64,000 nucleotides of DNA from the NCBI GenBank assembly GCA_963765375.1, contig CAVXVZ010000010.1, positions 248,001 through 312,000 of the forward strand, written 5' to 3'. Of this stretch, positions 33,852 through 43,201 are shown piece by piece. Under the pieces are notes generated by a model. The model searched no databases. It saw nothing but the letters and a program-made list of their open reading frames with translations, and was not told the origin of the DNA. Source of the stretch: Roseiarcus sp963765375. Lineage in GTDB: Bacteria > Pseudomonadota > Alphaproteobacteria > Rhizobiales > Beijerinckiaceae. A program made the position numbers and the translations under genes. Within the stretch, counting starts at the first letter, position 1; each line of letters begins with the position of its first letter.

Positions 33852-34514
33852 TCAACAGCCATGCACACGAAATCCGGGAATATCCCAATTGGCGCCGGCG
33901 ACAAGGTCGTAGAGGCCGGGATTGAAGGCGCCCCCGATAGATAGATCCAGATTGTCGCGACAGCTCACCCAGACGATATTCCCTGGATAAGTTCCTGGCG
34001 ACCCCAGCGGGCCCCCTTGCGCATTCCGCAAGGTGATATCGAAATAGAGCGGTCCGTCGGTATGGTCGTTGGTGTTGTTGGCCCTGCCTGACGCGATCAA
34101 TCGCGCTTCGTATACTCCCGAGGCGCTTGTAATTCCGGTGTTCGGGTCGGTGGCTCTCAAAATGGTGAACGATTGGTTCTGCAGGCGGAAGAACTCGTCC
34201 GTGCCGCCCGCATTCCAGTTGACAGTGATGATCAGCGGCTCAGGGGTGCACGACCAGGTGTGCGATTGGGCCGCATCGAGTTTCAACAACGGGCGAAGAT
34301 CGAGCATCCGATTGACAAACGGCGGGAGATGCGCGTCTTTCTGCTGCTTCCAGATGATCGGCTTCACCTGGGGATCGATTCCGGGGGCAACCCGAAATTT
34401 CTCCATTCTCCCCACGGCGAAGCGCTCGACTGCATGCCCATGCGGGCCACCTTCCAGCGCCTGGACGCGGGATCGAAGCTCCTGTAGATCGCGGCCGACT
34501 TCATACTCGTTCAT
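33852..34514 (-). CDS. Hypothetical protein with short coiled coil and beta-rich domain
   Basis: A 220-residue protein. The N terminus is a short heptad helix (VGRDLQELRSRVQALEGG); the rest is beta-like with Trp and Asn (SHTWSCTPEPLIITVNWN, GVYEARLIASGRANNTND, NIVWVSCRDNLDLSIGG). No signal peptide. The second of two adjacent ATGs (34514) has the better spacing to GGGGAGGA. No family recognised; the Asn/Asp-rich beta pattern hints at a self-assembling or binding protein, but that is a guess. Its stop abuts the convergent pseudouridine synthase. Confidence 0.6.
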   Translation of the reverse strand: MNEYEVGRDLQELRSRVQALEGGPHGHAVERFAVGRMEKFRVAPGIDPQVKPIIWKQQKDAHLPPFVNRMLDLRPLLKLDAAQSHTWSCTPEPLIITVNWNAGGTDEFFRLQNQSFTILRATDPNTGITSASGVYEARLIASGRANNTNDHTDGPLYFDITLRNAQGGPLGSPGTYPGNIVWVSCRDNLDLSIGGAFNPGLYDLVAGANWDIPGFRVHGC

Positions 34515-35030
34515 CATTCCTCCCCTTGCCGCTGACTTGCGGCGTCGCCCGTGCGGCGGCAGGGCGCATGCCCAAGCGGCTTCCGATTTTGCCCGAGCGG
34601 CGGGCGGACTTGAACGCGGCTCAAGCCCACAAATGCGGAGCCTTCGCCAGTCTAGGCTAGTTCCATCTATACTATCAGATAATCTCAGAGATAGCGAGAG
34701 TCAATTAGGTATTACTACCCAACATCAATTCCACGCAACATAACTACTCTATTCTACCCAAGCACGAATTCCTGCTGTGAGGTCACCGTCGAGATCATCG
34801 CCGCGACGGCGGCGCCGAACAACCGGCGTCGACACCAGCATGTTCACGGCGGCTGAACACCTTGTGGCGTGCCCGCGCGCGCTCCGATCGCCCGGTTAGG
34901 GAGTGTCTCAGTTTAATTGTGGCAGCCGTGATCGGGCTTGACGCGCGCTCGCGCCGTCCCGATCTCCCGTGTTATGCTGAGACGCGGGGAAAGGACGCGC
35001 CTTCCCAATCTTGCCGATGAGGATTGTATC
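34515..35030. other. Intergenic region, AT-rich centre
   Basis: About 515 bases. The part 34660-34770 is clearly AT-rich (long TA-containing runs), likely promoter DNA for the divergent hypothetical gene and/or the exported protein. No credible gene, hairpin or repeat was found. Confidence 0.4.
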
Positions 35031-35642
35031 ATGCGTTGCAAAACGCAGATGGCAGCGATTGGCGCAACTATGCTTTTTGGTCTGTCCGCCCCGCCCGCGC
35101 AGGCCGGATACGTCGTCGATCTCACAGAACAGGCGGGCAATGTCGTTGCGACCGGAAGCGGAGAAATCGACCTGAGCGGTTTGAGTTTCTTCGAGATACA
35201 GCACGACCCAGCGGCGATATTTCCGAGCTTCGCGGTGATAGTTACGGGGCCGGCCAGTGTCACGAACGACGAATATTACACCGGGTTCACCGGGCCGACC
35301 AGTTTCGGAAGCGGCGGCGTCATCGACACGGCCAGCAGCGGTAGTGGAGACAAGGTCGGCATCGGCGGTGGCGTCGACGTACTTGTAGTGCCAAGGAGCT
35401 ACGTCTCGGGCAGCCCCCTGTCGGACACCTCGACCTACGATGGCCAAACCTTCACCAGCCTAGGCGTGACACCCGGCACCTACGAATGGACTTGGGGGAA
35501 CGGAGCTAACCAGAACTTCACGCTCGTCATCGAGGTTCCCGAGCCCGCAACCTGGGCAACGATGCTCACCGGCTTCGCCGGGCTTGGCTTCGTCGGATAT
35601 AGGCAAAGGCATAAGAATTCTGCGCTCGCGAGGGAGCTTTGA
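35031..35642 (+). CDS. PEP-CTERM sorting-domain protein
   Basis: A 203-residue exported protein. Signal peptide MRCKTQMAAIGATMLFGLSA (cleavage near AQA/GYVVD), a Ser/Gly/Thr-rich body (TGFTGPTSFGSGGVIDTASS), then a textbook C-terminal signal: VPEPATWATMLTGFAGLGFV followed by GYRQRHKN. GATGAGGA precedes the ATG at 35031. It would be anchored and then processed by an exosortase. It is the second such protein within 5 kb, unrelated in its body to the first. Confidence 0.85.
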   Translation: MRCKTQMAAIGATMLFGLSAPPAQAGYVVDLTEQAGNVVATGSGEIDLSGLSFFEIQHDPAAIFPSFAVIVTGPASVTNDEYYTGFTGPTSFGSGGVIDTASSGSGDKVGIGGGVDVLVVPRSYVSGSPLSDTSTYDGQTFTSLGVTPGTYEWTWGNGANQNFTLVIEVPEPATWATMLTGFAGLGFVGYRQRHKNSALAREL

Positions 35643-35723
35643 TGCCCCGAGGTCAGCCTCGATTGTGCGGCGCAGCAGATTATGAAAGGGTCTCTTCGAT
35701 CCATTACGAGTCCGCGCCGAGCC

Positions 35724-38700
35724 ATGTCGATCCGAGCCGCCATCCATCACCTGACACATTACAAATATGACCGTCCGGTCTCGCTTGGCCCGCAGATCAT
35801 CCGGCTCAGGCCCGCGCCCCACAGCCGAACCCGGGTCATTTCGCACTCCCTGAAGGTGTCGCCCGCCGACCATTTCGTGAACCACCAGCAGGACCCCTAC
35901 GGCAACTGGCTCGCCCGCTACGTCTTTCCGGAACTGGTCAACGAACTGAAGATCGAGGTCGACGTCGTCGCCGACATGACGGTCTACAACCCGTTCGATT
36001 TCTTCGTCGAAGAAAGCGCCGAGATCTGGCCGTTCGAATATGGCGAGGACCTGAAGCCGGACCTCATCATCTATTGCACGCCTGAGCCCGCCGGGCCGCG
36101 CCTCGAGGCGTTTCTGGATGGCATCGACCGATCGTCCAAGCGCACCGTCGATTTCGTGGTCGCTCTCAACGCCCGCCTTTCGCGCGAGATCAAATATCTC
36201 ATACGGATGGAACCGGGGGTGCAAAGCCCGGAGGAGACGCTGGAGCGCGCGTCCGGCTCATGCCGCGATTCGAGCTGGCTCCTGGTCCAGATCCTGCGCA
36301 ACCTCGGCCTCGCCGCCCGGTTCGTGTCCGGCTATCTGATCCAGCTCAAGCCCGATCTCGTCGCCCTCGACGGGCCCCCCGGCACGGGCCACGACTTCAC
36401 CGACCTCCACGCCTGGGCGGAGGTCTATCTACCCGGCGCCGGCTGGATCGGGCTCGACCCGACCTCGGGCCTCCTGACCGGGGAAAGCCATATTCCGCTC
36501 GCCGCGACGCCTCACTATCGCAACGCCGCGCCGATATCGGGTCTCGCGAGTTTCGCCAACGTCGATTTCGCGTTCGACATGCGCGTCGAACGGGTCGCCG
36601 AACATCCGCGCATCACCAAACCCTTTTCGGAAGACGCATGGAAGGCGCTGGACGCTTTGGGCGAGGAGGTCGACCGGAAGCTCGTCGCCGACGACGTCCG
36701 GCTCACCATGGGCGGCGAGCCGACGTTCGTCTCGATCGACGATTTCGAATCGGGTGAGTGGAATACCGACGCCGTCGGCCCGACCAAGCGCGAGCTCGCC
36801 GACCGGCTCATCCGGCGCCTGCGCGACCGCTTCGCGCCCGGCGGCTTCCTGCATTTCGGGCAGGGCAAGTGGTATCCGGGCGAGACCCTGCCGCGCTGGA
36901 CTTTCTCGCTTTACTGGCGCCGCGACGGCAAACCGATCTGGGCGAACCCCAAAAGCATCGCGGTCGAGGGAACCGAAACCGGCGCCACCGGCGACAAGGC
37001 GCAGGCGCTTCTCGGCGCGATCGCTTCCGAACTCGGTCTCGCCTCGGAGTACGTCGCCCCGGCTTACGAGGATCCGGCCGAGTGGATCGTGAAAGAGGCG
37101 AACCTTCCGCCGAACGTCTCGCCGGAGAACTCCAAGCTCAAGGATCCCGAGGAACGCCACCGGATCGCTCGCGTCTTCTCGCGCGGCCTGACCGAGCCTT
37201 CCGGATACGTCCTGCCGGTCCAGCGATGGCAGGCGAAGGCCGACGCGCATCGCTGGCGGAGCGAGAAGTGGAAGACCCGTCGCGGCGCGCTCCATCTCGT
37301 TCCCGGCGACAGTCCGGTCGGCTACCGCCTGCCGCTCGGCGCTTTGCCTTATGTTCCGCCCGCATCATTCCCCTACATCGTCGAGGCCGATCCGACCGAG
37401 CCGCGCGGGCCGCTGCCGGATTTTCATGACTCGCGGGAACGCGCCCAGCGGGTCGCCTCGTTCGCCGCATCGGAAACGGGCCAGCAGGAACGGGTCGAGC
37501 AGCGCCTCGGCGACATCGACGGCGCGGTCCGCACCGCGGTGACGGTCGAGGCGCGCGACGGACATCTCTGCGTCTTCCTGCCGCCGGTCGAGCGGCTCGA
37601 GGATTATCTTGAGCTGGTCGCCGCCGCCGAAGCGGCGGCCGAGAAGGTCGGCCTGCCGGTGCAGATCGAGGGCTATCCGCCGCCGGCCGATCCGCGCATG
37701 AACGTCATCCGCGTCGCACCCGATCCCGGAGTGATCGAGGTCAATATCCATCCCGCGTCGAGCTGGCGCGAATGCGTCGCCACGACCGAGGCGATCTACG
37801 ATGAGGCGCGGCTCGCGCGTCTCGGCGCCGACAAATTCATGATCGACGGCAAGCATGCCGGCACCGGCGGGGGCAATCATGTCGTTGTCGGCGGCGCGAC
37901 GCCGCTCGACAGCCCCTTCCTCAGGCGCCCGGACCTCTTGAAGAGTCTTCTGATCTATTGGCTCAGGCGCCCGAGCCTGAGTTACCTCTTCTCCGGCCTG
38001 TTCATCGGCCCGACCAGCCAGGCGCCGCGCGTCGATGAAGCGCGACATGACAGTCTTTACGAGCTGGAGATCGCGCTTTCCCAAATCCCGCCGCCGGGAC
38101 AGGGCGATAACCCCCGGCCATGGCTCCTCGATCGGCTGATGCGCAATCTCCTCACCGACGTGACCGGCAACACCCATCGGGCGGAAATCTGCATCGACAA
38201 GCTCTATTCGCCGGACGGCCCGACCGGCCGTCTTGGCCTCATCGAGTTCCGCGGCTTCGAGATGCCGCCGGACCCGCGGATGAGTCTCGCCCAGCAATTG
38301 CTGATCCGCGCGATCCTCTCGCGGCTATGGCGCGATCCGCTGAACGGGCCGCTGCCGCGCTGGGGATCGTCGCTGCACGACCGGTTCATGCTGCCCCACT
38401 TCGTTTGGGAGGACCTCCTCGACGTGCTCGCCGACCTCAAGGCGCACGGCTACCCGTTCCGCTCCGACTGGTACGAAGCGCAGGCCGAGTTCCGTTTCCC
38501 GTTCTGCGGCGAGGTCGAATACGAGGGCGTCAAGCTCGAGCTGCGCCAGGCGCTCGAGCCCTGGCATGTTTTGGGCGAGACCGGGGCGATCGGCGGCACG
38601 GCGCGCTATACCGATTCTTCGACCGAGCGACTGCAGGTGAAGCTCACGACCTCCGATCCCGATCGCTATGTCGTCGCCTGCAACCGGCGCCGCGTGCCCT

Positions 38701-39044
38701 TGCGCGGAACGGCGACCGGGGGCGTCGCGGTCGGGGCGGTTCGCTACAAGGCCTGGAAGCCGGCGATGGCGATGCATCCGACCGTGCCGGTCCAGGCGCC
38801 GCTGGTTCTCGACATCTTCGACGCCTGGAGCGGGCGGGCGCTCGGCGGTTGCATCTATCACGTCGCCCATCCGGGCGGCCGCAGCTACGACACTTTCCCC
38901 GTCAACTCGAACGAGGCTGAAGCCCGGCGCCTGGCGCGTTTCGAGGCGCGCGGCCACACCCCCGGCGCTTACGAGCCCCCGCCCGAGACGCCGCACCCGG
39001 AATTTCCGCTGACGCTGGACTTGAGGCGGCCGGCGGGGGTTTGA
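35724..39044 (+). CDS. Transglutaminase-like/DUF2126 protein
   Basis: A 1,106-residue protein. N-terminal half: a bacterial transglutaminase-like module with a leading beta domain (IRAAIHHLTHYKYDRPVSLG), the Cys region ASGSCRDSSWLLVQILRNLG, the His in HDFTDLHAWAEVYLPGAGW and the Asp in IGLDPTSGLLTGESHIPLAA. C-terminal half is DUF2126 (LTMGGEPTFVSIDDF, GKHAGTGGGNHVVVGGATPL, RWGSSLHDRFMLPHFVWEDL). The family usually neighbours alpha-E and circularly permuted ATP-grasp genes; none is here, so its system is split. Start MSIRAAIHH fits the family. Confidence 0.9.
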   Translation: MSIRAAIHHLTHYKYDRPVSLGPQIIRLRPAPHSRTRVISHSLKVSPADHFVNHQQDPYGNWLARYVFPELVNELKIEVDVVADMTVYNPFDFFVEESAEIWPFEYGEDLKPDLIIYCTPEPAGPRLEAFLDGIDRSSKRTVDFVVALNARLSREIKYLIRMEPGVQSPEETLERASGSCRDSSWLLVQILRNLGLAARFVSGYLIQLKPDLVALDGPPGTGHDFTDLHAWAEVYLPGAGWIGLDPTSGLLTGESHIPLAATPHYRNAAPISGLASFANVDFAFDMRVERVAEHPRITKPFSEDAWKALDALGEEVDRKLVADDVRLTMGGEPTFVSIDDFESGEWNTDAVGPTKRELADRLIRRLRDRFAPGGFLHFGQGKWYPGETLPRWTFSLYWRRDGKPIWANPKSIAVEGTETGATGDKAQALLGAIASELGLASEYVAPAYEDPAEWIVKEANLPPNVSPENSKLKDPEERHRIARVFSRGLTEPSGYVLPVQRWQAKADAHRWRSEKWKTRRGALHLVPGDSPVGYRLPLGALPYVPPASFPYIVEADPTEPRGPLPDFHDSRERAQRVASFAASETGQQERVEQRLGDIDGAVRTAVTVEARDGHLCVFLPPVERLEDYLELVAAAEAAAEKVGLPVQIEGYPPPADPRMNVIRVAPDPGVIEVNIHPASSWRECVATTEAIYDEARLARLGADKFMIDGKHAGTGGGNHVVVGGATPLDSPFLRRPDLLKSLLIYWLRRPSLSYLFSGLFIGPTSQAPRVDEARHDSLYELEIALSQIPPPGQGDNPRPWLLDRLMRNLLTDVTGNTHRAEICIDKLYSPDGPTGRLGLIEFRGFEMPPDPRMSLAQQLLIRAILSRLWRDPLNGPLPRWGSSLHDRFMLPHFVWEDLLDVLADLKAHGYPFRSDWYEAQAEFRFPFCGEVEYEGVKLELRQALEPWHVLGETGAIGGTARYTDSSTERLQVKLTTSDPDRYVVACNRRRVPLRGTATGGVAVGAVRYKAWKPAMAMHPTVPVQAPLVLDIFDAWSGRALGGCIYHVAHPGGRSYDTFPVNSNEAEARRLARFEARGHTPGAYEPPPETPHPEFPLTLDLRRPAGV

Positions 39045-39047
39045 TCG

Positions 39048-40601
39048 TCAACTGGTTGGGATTCCGGCCCGCTGCAGGCCGTCAAGAAAGAGCTCGGCCA
39101 TCCACTTGTGGCGGAACGGATTCTTGGCAAGTGACAGGAACCGCGTGTATCCCGGATTGCGCCGCAGGAGCTCGGCGGCATGCGCCCGCGCCTCTTCTTC
39201 GCGCCTCACATGGGCGAGCGATGCGATGAGCACGCATCGCGCCGCGTGAAAGTTTGGCGAGCGGCCGACCGCTTGATCCGCGGCCTCGATCGCGGCGTCG
39301 AATTCACGCAGGAAGAAACGCGCTGCCGCTCGAATGCCCGTGCGTCCATTCGCCTCGGCCGAGAGCGGATCGAGCCGCTCGTTGATGTCGACCCTGGACA
39401 GCCCGGTGGCGAAATCGCCGTTCCAGACCGACACCCAGGCGCCGCGAAGATAGGCCTCGGGGCAATTCGGGTTTGCGGCGATCGCCCTATCGAGGAGCGC
39501 CGATCCCTCAGCGTGCGCGACGCCAAGCGTTGCGAGGACAAAGCCGCACCGCGCCATAACCTGGGGATCGCTCGAATCCGACGACAGCGCCTCTCGGGCG
39601 TGCCCGACGGCGCGCTCTCGCGCAGCCTCAATGTCATGCTCCCATCCAAAGTAGGCGCCGAACTCCCAAAGAACCGCCAGCATCCCGCGCGCCTGGGCAA
39701 AGCTTGGATCGCGCGCGACCGCTTCCTCCAGGAGGCTCTTTGCCGACTCATATCCAGCCTTGGACCAAGCATTGAGCCCGGGCAGGGCGCGGAGATAGAG
39801 ATCGTAGACGGTGAGGTCCGAAGTCGGCTTGCGCACAGCGCGATTCATCTCGGCGCGCCGAATGCTCGGCTCCAGGACTCCCGCGACGGCGGCCGTGATC
39901 TGGTCCTGCAATTCGAAGACGTCGGACGGGACGCCGTCGTACCGCTCAGCCCAGACATGGGCGCCGGTCTCGGCCTCGACCAATTGGCCCGTGACGCGCA
40001 GTTGCCCGAGCGCCCGGCGCACGCTGCCCTCGAGAACGTAACGGACGCCGAGCCGCCGACCGACCTCACGGACATCCACGCTCTGGCCTTTGAAAGTGAA
40101 GGCCGAGTTGCGCGCGATCACGAACAGGGAACGAAAGCGCGAAAGGGCGGTCGTAATCTCCTCCACGATTCCGTCGGCGAACCATTCCGTGTCCGGATCG
40201 TAGGGAATGCTCTGGAACGGCAAGACGACCAGCGACGGCCGGCCCTCGGCAATCGGGTCGCTCCGCACATGCGCCGGCGCAGCAATCGGGGGATCGGATC
40301 GAACCTCGATGTCCAGGCAATAGCCGCGCTTGACGACCGTACGGAGAATTCGCCCCTCGGGGTCGCCGATCGCGCGCCGAACCTCGCGCACGCACTGGGC
40401 AATGCTGTCTTCGGTGACCGTCACGTCGGGCCAGACGGCGTCGAAGAGCTCGTCGCGGGAGAGGATGCGCCCGGGATTACGCGCGAGCTCGAGCAGGAGA
40501 TCGAGGGATTTGGGCCGCAGCGCCACCTCCGCTCCCTTGCTGTCGCGCAGCAAGCCGCGGTCGACGTCCAGCATCATGTTTCCGAACCGGAGCATCTCCA
40601 T
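39048..40601 (-). CDS. Winged-helix/TPR transcriptional regulator (CadC-like)
   Basis: A 517-residue cytoplasmic protein: an N-terminal OmpR-type DNA-binding winged helix (LRFGNMMLDVDRGLLRDSKG, RPKSLDLLLELARNPGRILS, RTVVKRGYCLDIEV), a TolB/FlgO-like domain (RPSLVVLPFQSIPYDPDTEW, FADGIVEEITTALSRF, YVLEGSVRRALGQLRVTGQL), then about six TPR-like helices to the end. No membrane helix, unlike true CadC. The start ATG 40601 has GGAG 9 bases upstream. It is divergent from the chitin-synthase-like gene and is its most likely regulator. Confidence 0.85.
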   Translation of the reverse strand: MEMLRFGNMMLDVDRGLLRDSKGAEVALRPKSLDLLLELARNPGRILSRDELFDAVWPDVTVTEDSIAQCVREVRRAIGDPEGRILRTVVKRGYCLDIEVRSDPPIAAPAHVRSDPIAEGRPSLVVLPFQSIPYDPDTEWFADGIVEEITTALSRFRSLFVIARNSAFTFKGQSVDVREVGRRLGVRYVLEGSVRRALGQLRVTGQLVEAETGAHVWAERYDGVPSDVFELQDQITAAVAGVLEPSIRRAEMNRAVRKPTSDLTVYDLYLRALPGLNAWSKAGYESAKSLLEEAVARDPSFAQARGMLAVLWEFGAYFGWEHDIEAARERAVGHAREALSSDSSDPQVMARCGFVLATLGVAHAEGSALLDRAIAANPNCPEAYLRGAWVSVWNGDFATGLSRVDINERLDPLSAEANGRTGIRAAARFFLREFDAAIEAADQAVGRSPNFHAARCVLIASLAHVRREEEARAHAAELLRRNPGYTRFLSLAKNPFRHKWMAELFLDGLQRAGIPTS

Positions 40602-40846
40602 GGAGGCGCACTCCGAAACAGTCTCGCTTCTACCCCAAAGCAGCCGGCGCAGGCATAAGAAACCGTGAAATCGCACCTCCTCAAGTTTGTCAGGGATGAT
40701 CGCGGCCGGCGGCGAGCTATCGCGCCGAGACCATGTGAATTCGGAGTAACTTCAACAAACCTTCGGCGAAATCTCGGAGCGCTTTCCGGGACTTGAAGGT
40801 CCCCGCCGGCGCAAAGACGCCCGTCCAGAAACGGGGAGTGTCTTTC

Positions 40847-42903
40847 ATGTCCGAGATTGTCGCGCCGCCATCGGTCCAACAGCGGATTGTTCTGCATCCT
40901 GCTCGGCAAGCGTTCGCGCCTGCCAGACTAGCGTCGGGAGACCCGCGGCGGGCGTCCCTGCGGCTCCGCACATCAGGCCGCCGAACAGAATCGGCTCCCT
41001 CAACCGATGTTCGCCGCCGCGTCCTCAGTCCCCAGGATACGTTCGAGCCTGAAACGTGGATTGACCGTCAGCCCGTCCTCGCTGCCGGCGCCGAGGCGAT
41101 CGAGATTGGATTCAAGAACGTCGTCTGCATCACGCTCTACAACGAGCCTTTCGAACTCCTCAGAACCAGCCTCTCCGCGCTGCTTCTGAGCATCGGCGCC
41201 CAGAGTTTCGCGCCGCCCCAGGCGGGGAGGAGATCCTGCGTCGTCATCATCGCCGACGGCCGCAATCGCATCGATGCGCAAATCCTGCGGTTTTTCGGCG
41301 AGGTCGGGGTCATTGACACCGGGCGCTCGTTTTCGGCGCTCGGCGAAACGGTCCATCTCTCATGCAAGCGTATTGACGAAGTGATGAGCGGTCTTGGAGC
41401 GGCCGGCGATCTGATGGGCGAAATCGATTTCGCGATCTGCGTGAAGAACGAGAATCGCGGCAAGCTCCATTCCCATGCGCTGTTTTTCCAATGGATCTGC
41501 CCCGTCCTGCGTCCGGAGCTTTGCTATCAGCTCGATGCCGGCACGGTCGTCGAGCCCGACGCGGTTTCAAAGCTGGTCGCCTACATGGGCGAGAAACCCG
41601 ACGTCGCCGCGGCCGCGAGCCGGATCCTGACGCCGAAGCCGGGCGGCGCCGCGAGCACCCTCTCCATCTGGCAGTACATGGATTTCGTGATGCAGAAGGC
41701 GGTGACCTGGCCGACCGAGGTCGCATCCGGCTATCTGAGCGTCATTCCGGGCCAGTTCTGCGTCTTCCGCTGGAGCGCGGTGAGCGCGCCGTCTTCCGAC
41801 GATGACGAGACGCGCCCGCTCGACGCCTATCTTCGCGGTCTCAACGCGGTCGCTCCGCTCGAGCGGGTCATGTTCCTCGCCGAGGACCGTGTGTTCGGCA
41901 ATGAGATCGTGCTGGCGCGGGACAAGTCCTGGCGCATCGGCTATTGCCCGGCGGCGGAAGCCACGACCGACGCCTGCGACACGTTCGGCGAGCTGCTTCG
42001 CCAGCGCCGCCGGTGGCAGAACAGCGCCCTTGCGGTCCGCCTTTGGCTCTGGGGGCGTCTCCCCGCCTATTCATCGACAAAGCGCGGTTCGGCGCCTCGA
42101 TGCTCTGGCAAGGCCTGCTCACCGCCTCCGAAGTGATGAGTCCGGCGTTTCTCCTCTTGCTGCTGGTCGCGGCGGCGGCGGGTCTGATCCATCCCGGAAA
42201 TGCCGCTGCGGCCGCCGCGATCGGCGGCGGGCTCCTCGCCTGCGGCAGCCTCGCGTGGCTGACCCTGGCTGATTGCCCTTCGCGCTGGCGGTCGATGCTC
42301 TGCCTCGCGCGGGATGCAATCGCGACGCTCACTATCGTCTCGCTGCTAGCGCTTGCCTTTGTTTTGAATCCGGTAGGCCAGGCCGCGCTCATGACCGCGC
42401 CGGTCATGCTCATGGCCGCGGTCATCGTGGCCTCCATGCCGGGTCAGCGCTGGGCGGCGCTCAGACACTTGCCGGTCTACCTTCTGACCGACAGGCCAAT
42501 CAGCTTCGTCCTTTACGCCTATGCGCTCGCCAATATGCACAACGTGAGCTGGGGCACAAAAGGCCTGACCCACGATCCTCACGGCCATAGCGGCGAACAG
42601 CGGCGCATGCGGCGGCTGCGCGACGTCATCGCGGGATCGATCGTCGTCGTCACAGCCCTGCTGGTCGCGGTCGGATCCGAATATCCCGGCGCCTGGGTCA
42701 AGTCGGAAAGTTGGGTCATCGAGATCTTCACCCTCATTTTCCTAGTCGTTTTGAGCGTTGCAGCGACGACCTGGGCTCACGCGGGGGGACGATCGCTGCT
42801 CGCGGTTGGCCGCGCGCTCATCGATTTGCCCGTTCGCGATAGCGGGAGCCAGCCCTCCGCGACGGGAGCCGTCACGCTCGCTCACGCGGCCAGAGAGGCA
42901 TGA
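40847..42903 (+). pseudogene. Chitin-synthase-like GT2 glycosyltransferase, frameshifted
   Basis: ATG 40847 (GGGGAG 8 bases upstream) opens a protein with chitin synthase hallmarks in order: VVCITLYNEPFELLRTSL, AICVKNENRGKLHSHALFF, CYQLDAGTVVEPDAVSKL, SGYLSVIPGQFCVFRWSAV, MFLAEDRVFGNEIVL (catalytic ED), and QRRRWQNSAL (QRRRW). Past the G run at 42051-42055 the frame shifts, and the rest continues as RLFIDKARFGASMLWQG, five or so membrane helices and the WGTKG motif (NVSWGTKGLTHD) to 42903. One extra G would give a single reading frame of about 685 residues. It may make chitin or related oligosaccharide. Confidence 0.8.
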
Positions 42904-43000
42904 GGGCGGGTCGAGCAGATCCGAGTCCAACGAAAGCAATCAGCGACCCATCGTCCGGGCGACAATCGGTCAAGATTCGACGAATATTCAGGAGGCGGAA

Positions 43001-43180
43001 ATGGAAGCGGTAAAGTCACATACGGGCTTCAAGGCCATCGAATATGCCCTGGTCGCAGCGCCTGCCACGTTGTTTCTTTCGCTCTATCTGCTCGGGGGTC
43101 TCTTGATCCACAACCAGTTCGACGCCCCGAAGGCCTGCCGCCTCAATGCTCAAACCGAGTACGCGGCGCCTCGTGGGTGA
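43001..43180 (+). CDS. Small Flp-pilin-like peptide
   Basis: A 59-residue peptide starting MEAVKSHTGFKAIEYALVAA, with CAGGAGGCGGA 7 bases upstream. G followed by xxxxEY (GFKAIEY) and then a 20-residue hydrophobic helix is the processing and assembly motif of Flp/type IVb prepilins; here the helix is followed by a polar tail with one Cys. There are no tad/cpa genes nearby. It follows the glycosyltransferase by 97 bases and ends in a perfect palindrome. It could instead be a short single-span membrane peptide. Confidence 0.6.
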   Translation: MEAVKSHTGFKAIEYALVAAPATLFLSLYLLGGLLIHNQFDAPKACRLNAQTEYAAPRG

Positions 43181-43197
43181 AGGCGCCGCGGCGCCTT
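43180..43197. terminator. Bidirectional terminator palindrome
   Basis: AAGGCGCCGCGGCGCCTT is a perfect 18-bp palindrome between two convergent genes (stops at 43180 and 43202). With flanking A and T it can end transcription from both sides. Confidence 0.65.
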
Positions 43198-43201
43198 GAG
43201 T

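Noticed and set aside
42040..42070. Programmed ribosomal frameshift in the chitin-synthase-like gene
   Set aside because: No canonical slippery heptamer with a downstream structure was found; a one-base error in the G run explains it more simply.
43001..43180. Part of a long upstream frame (from 42758)
   Set aside because: The upstream part overlaps the glycosyltransferase end and is Arg/Ser-rich; the ATG at 43001 has a strong ribosome binding site.
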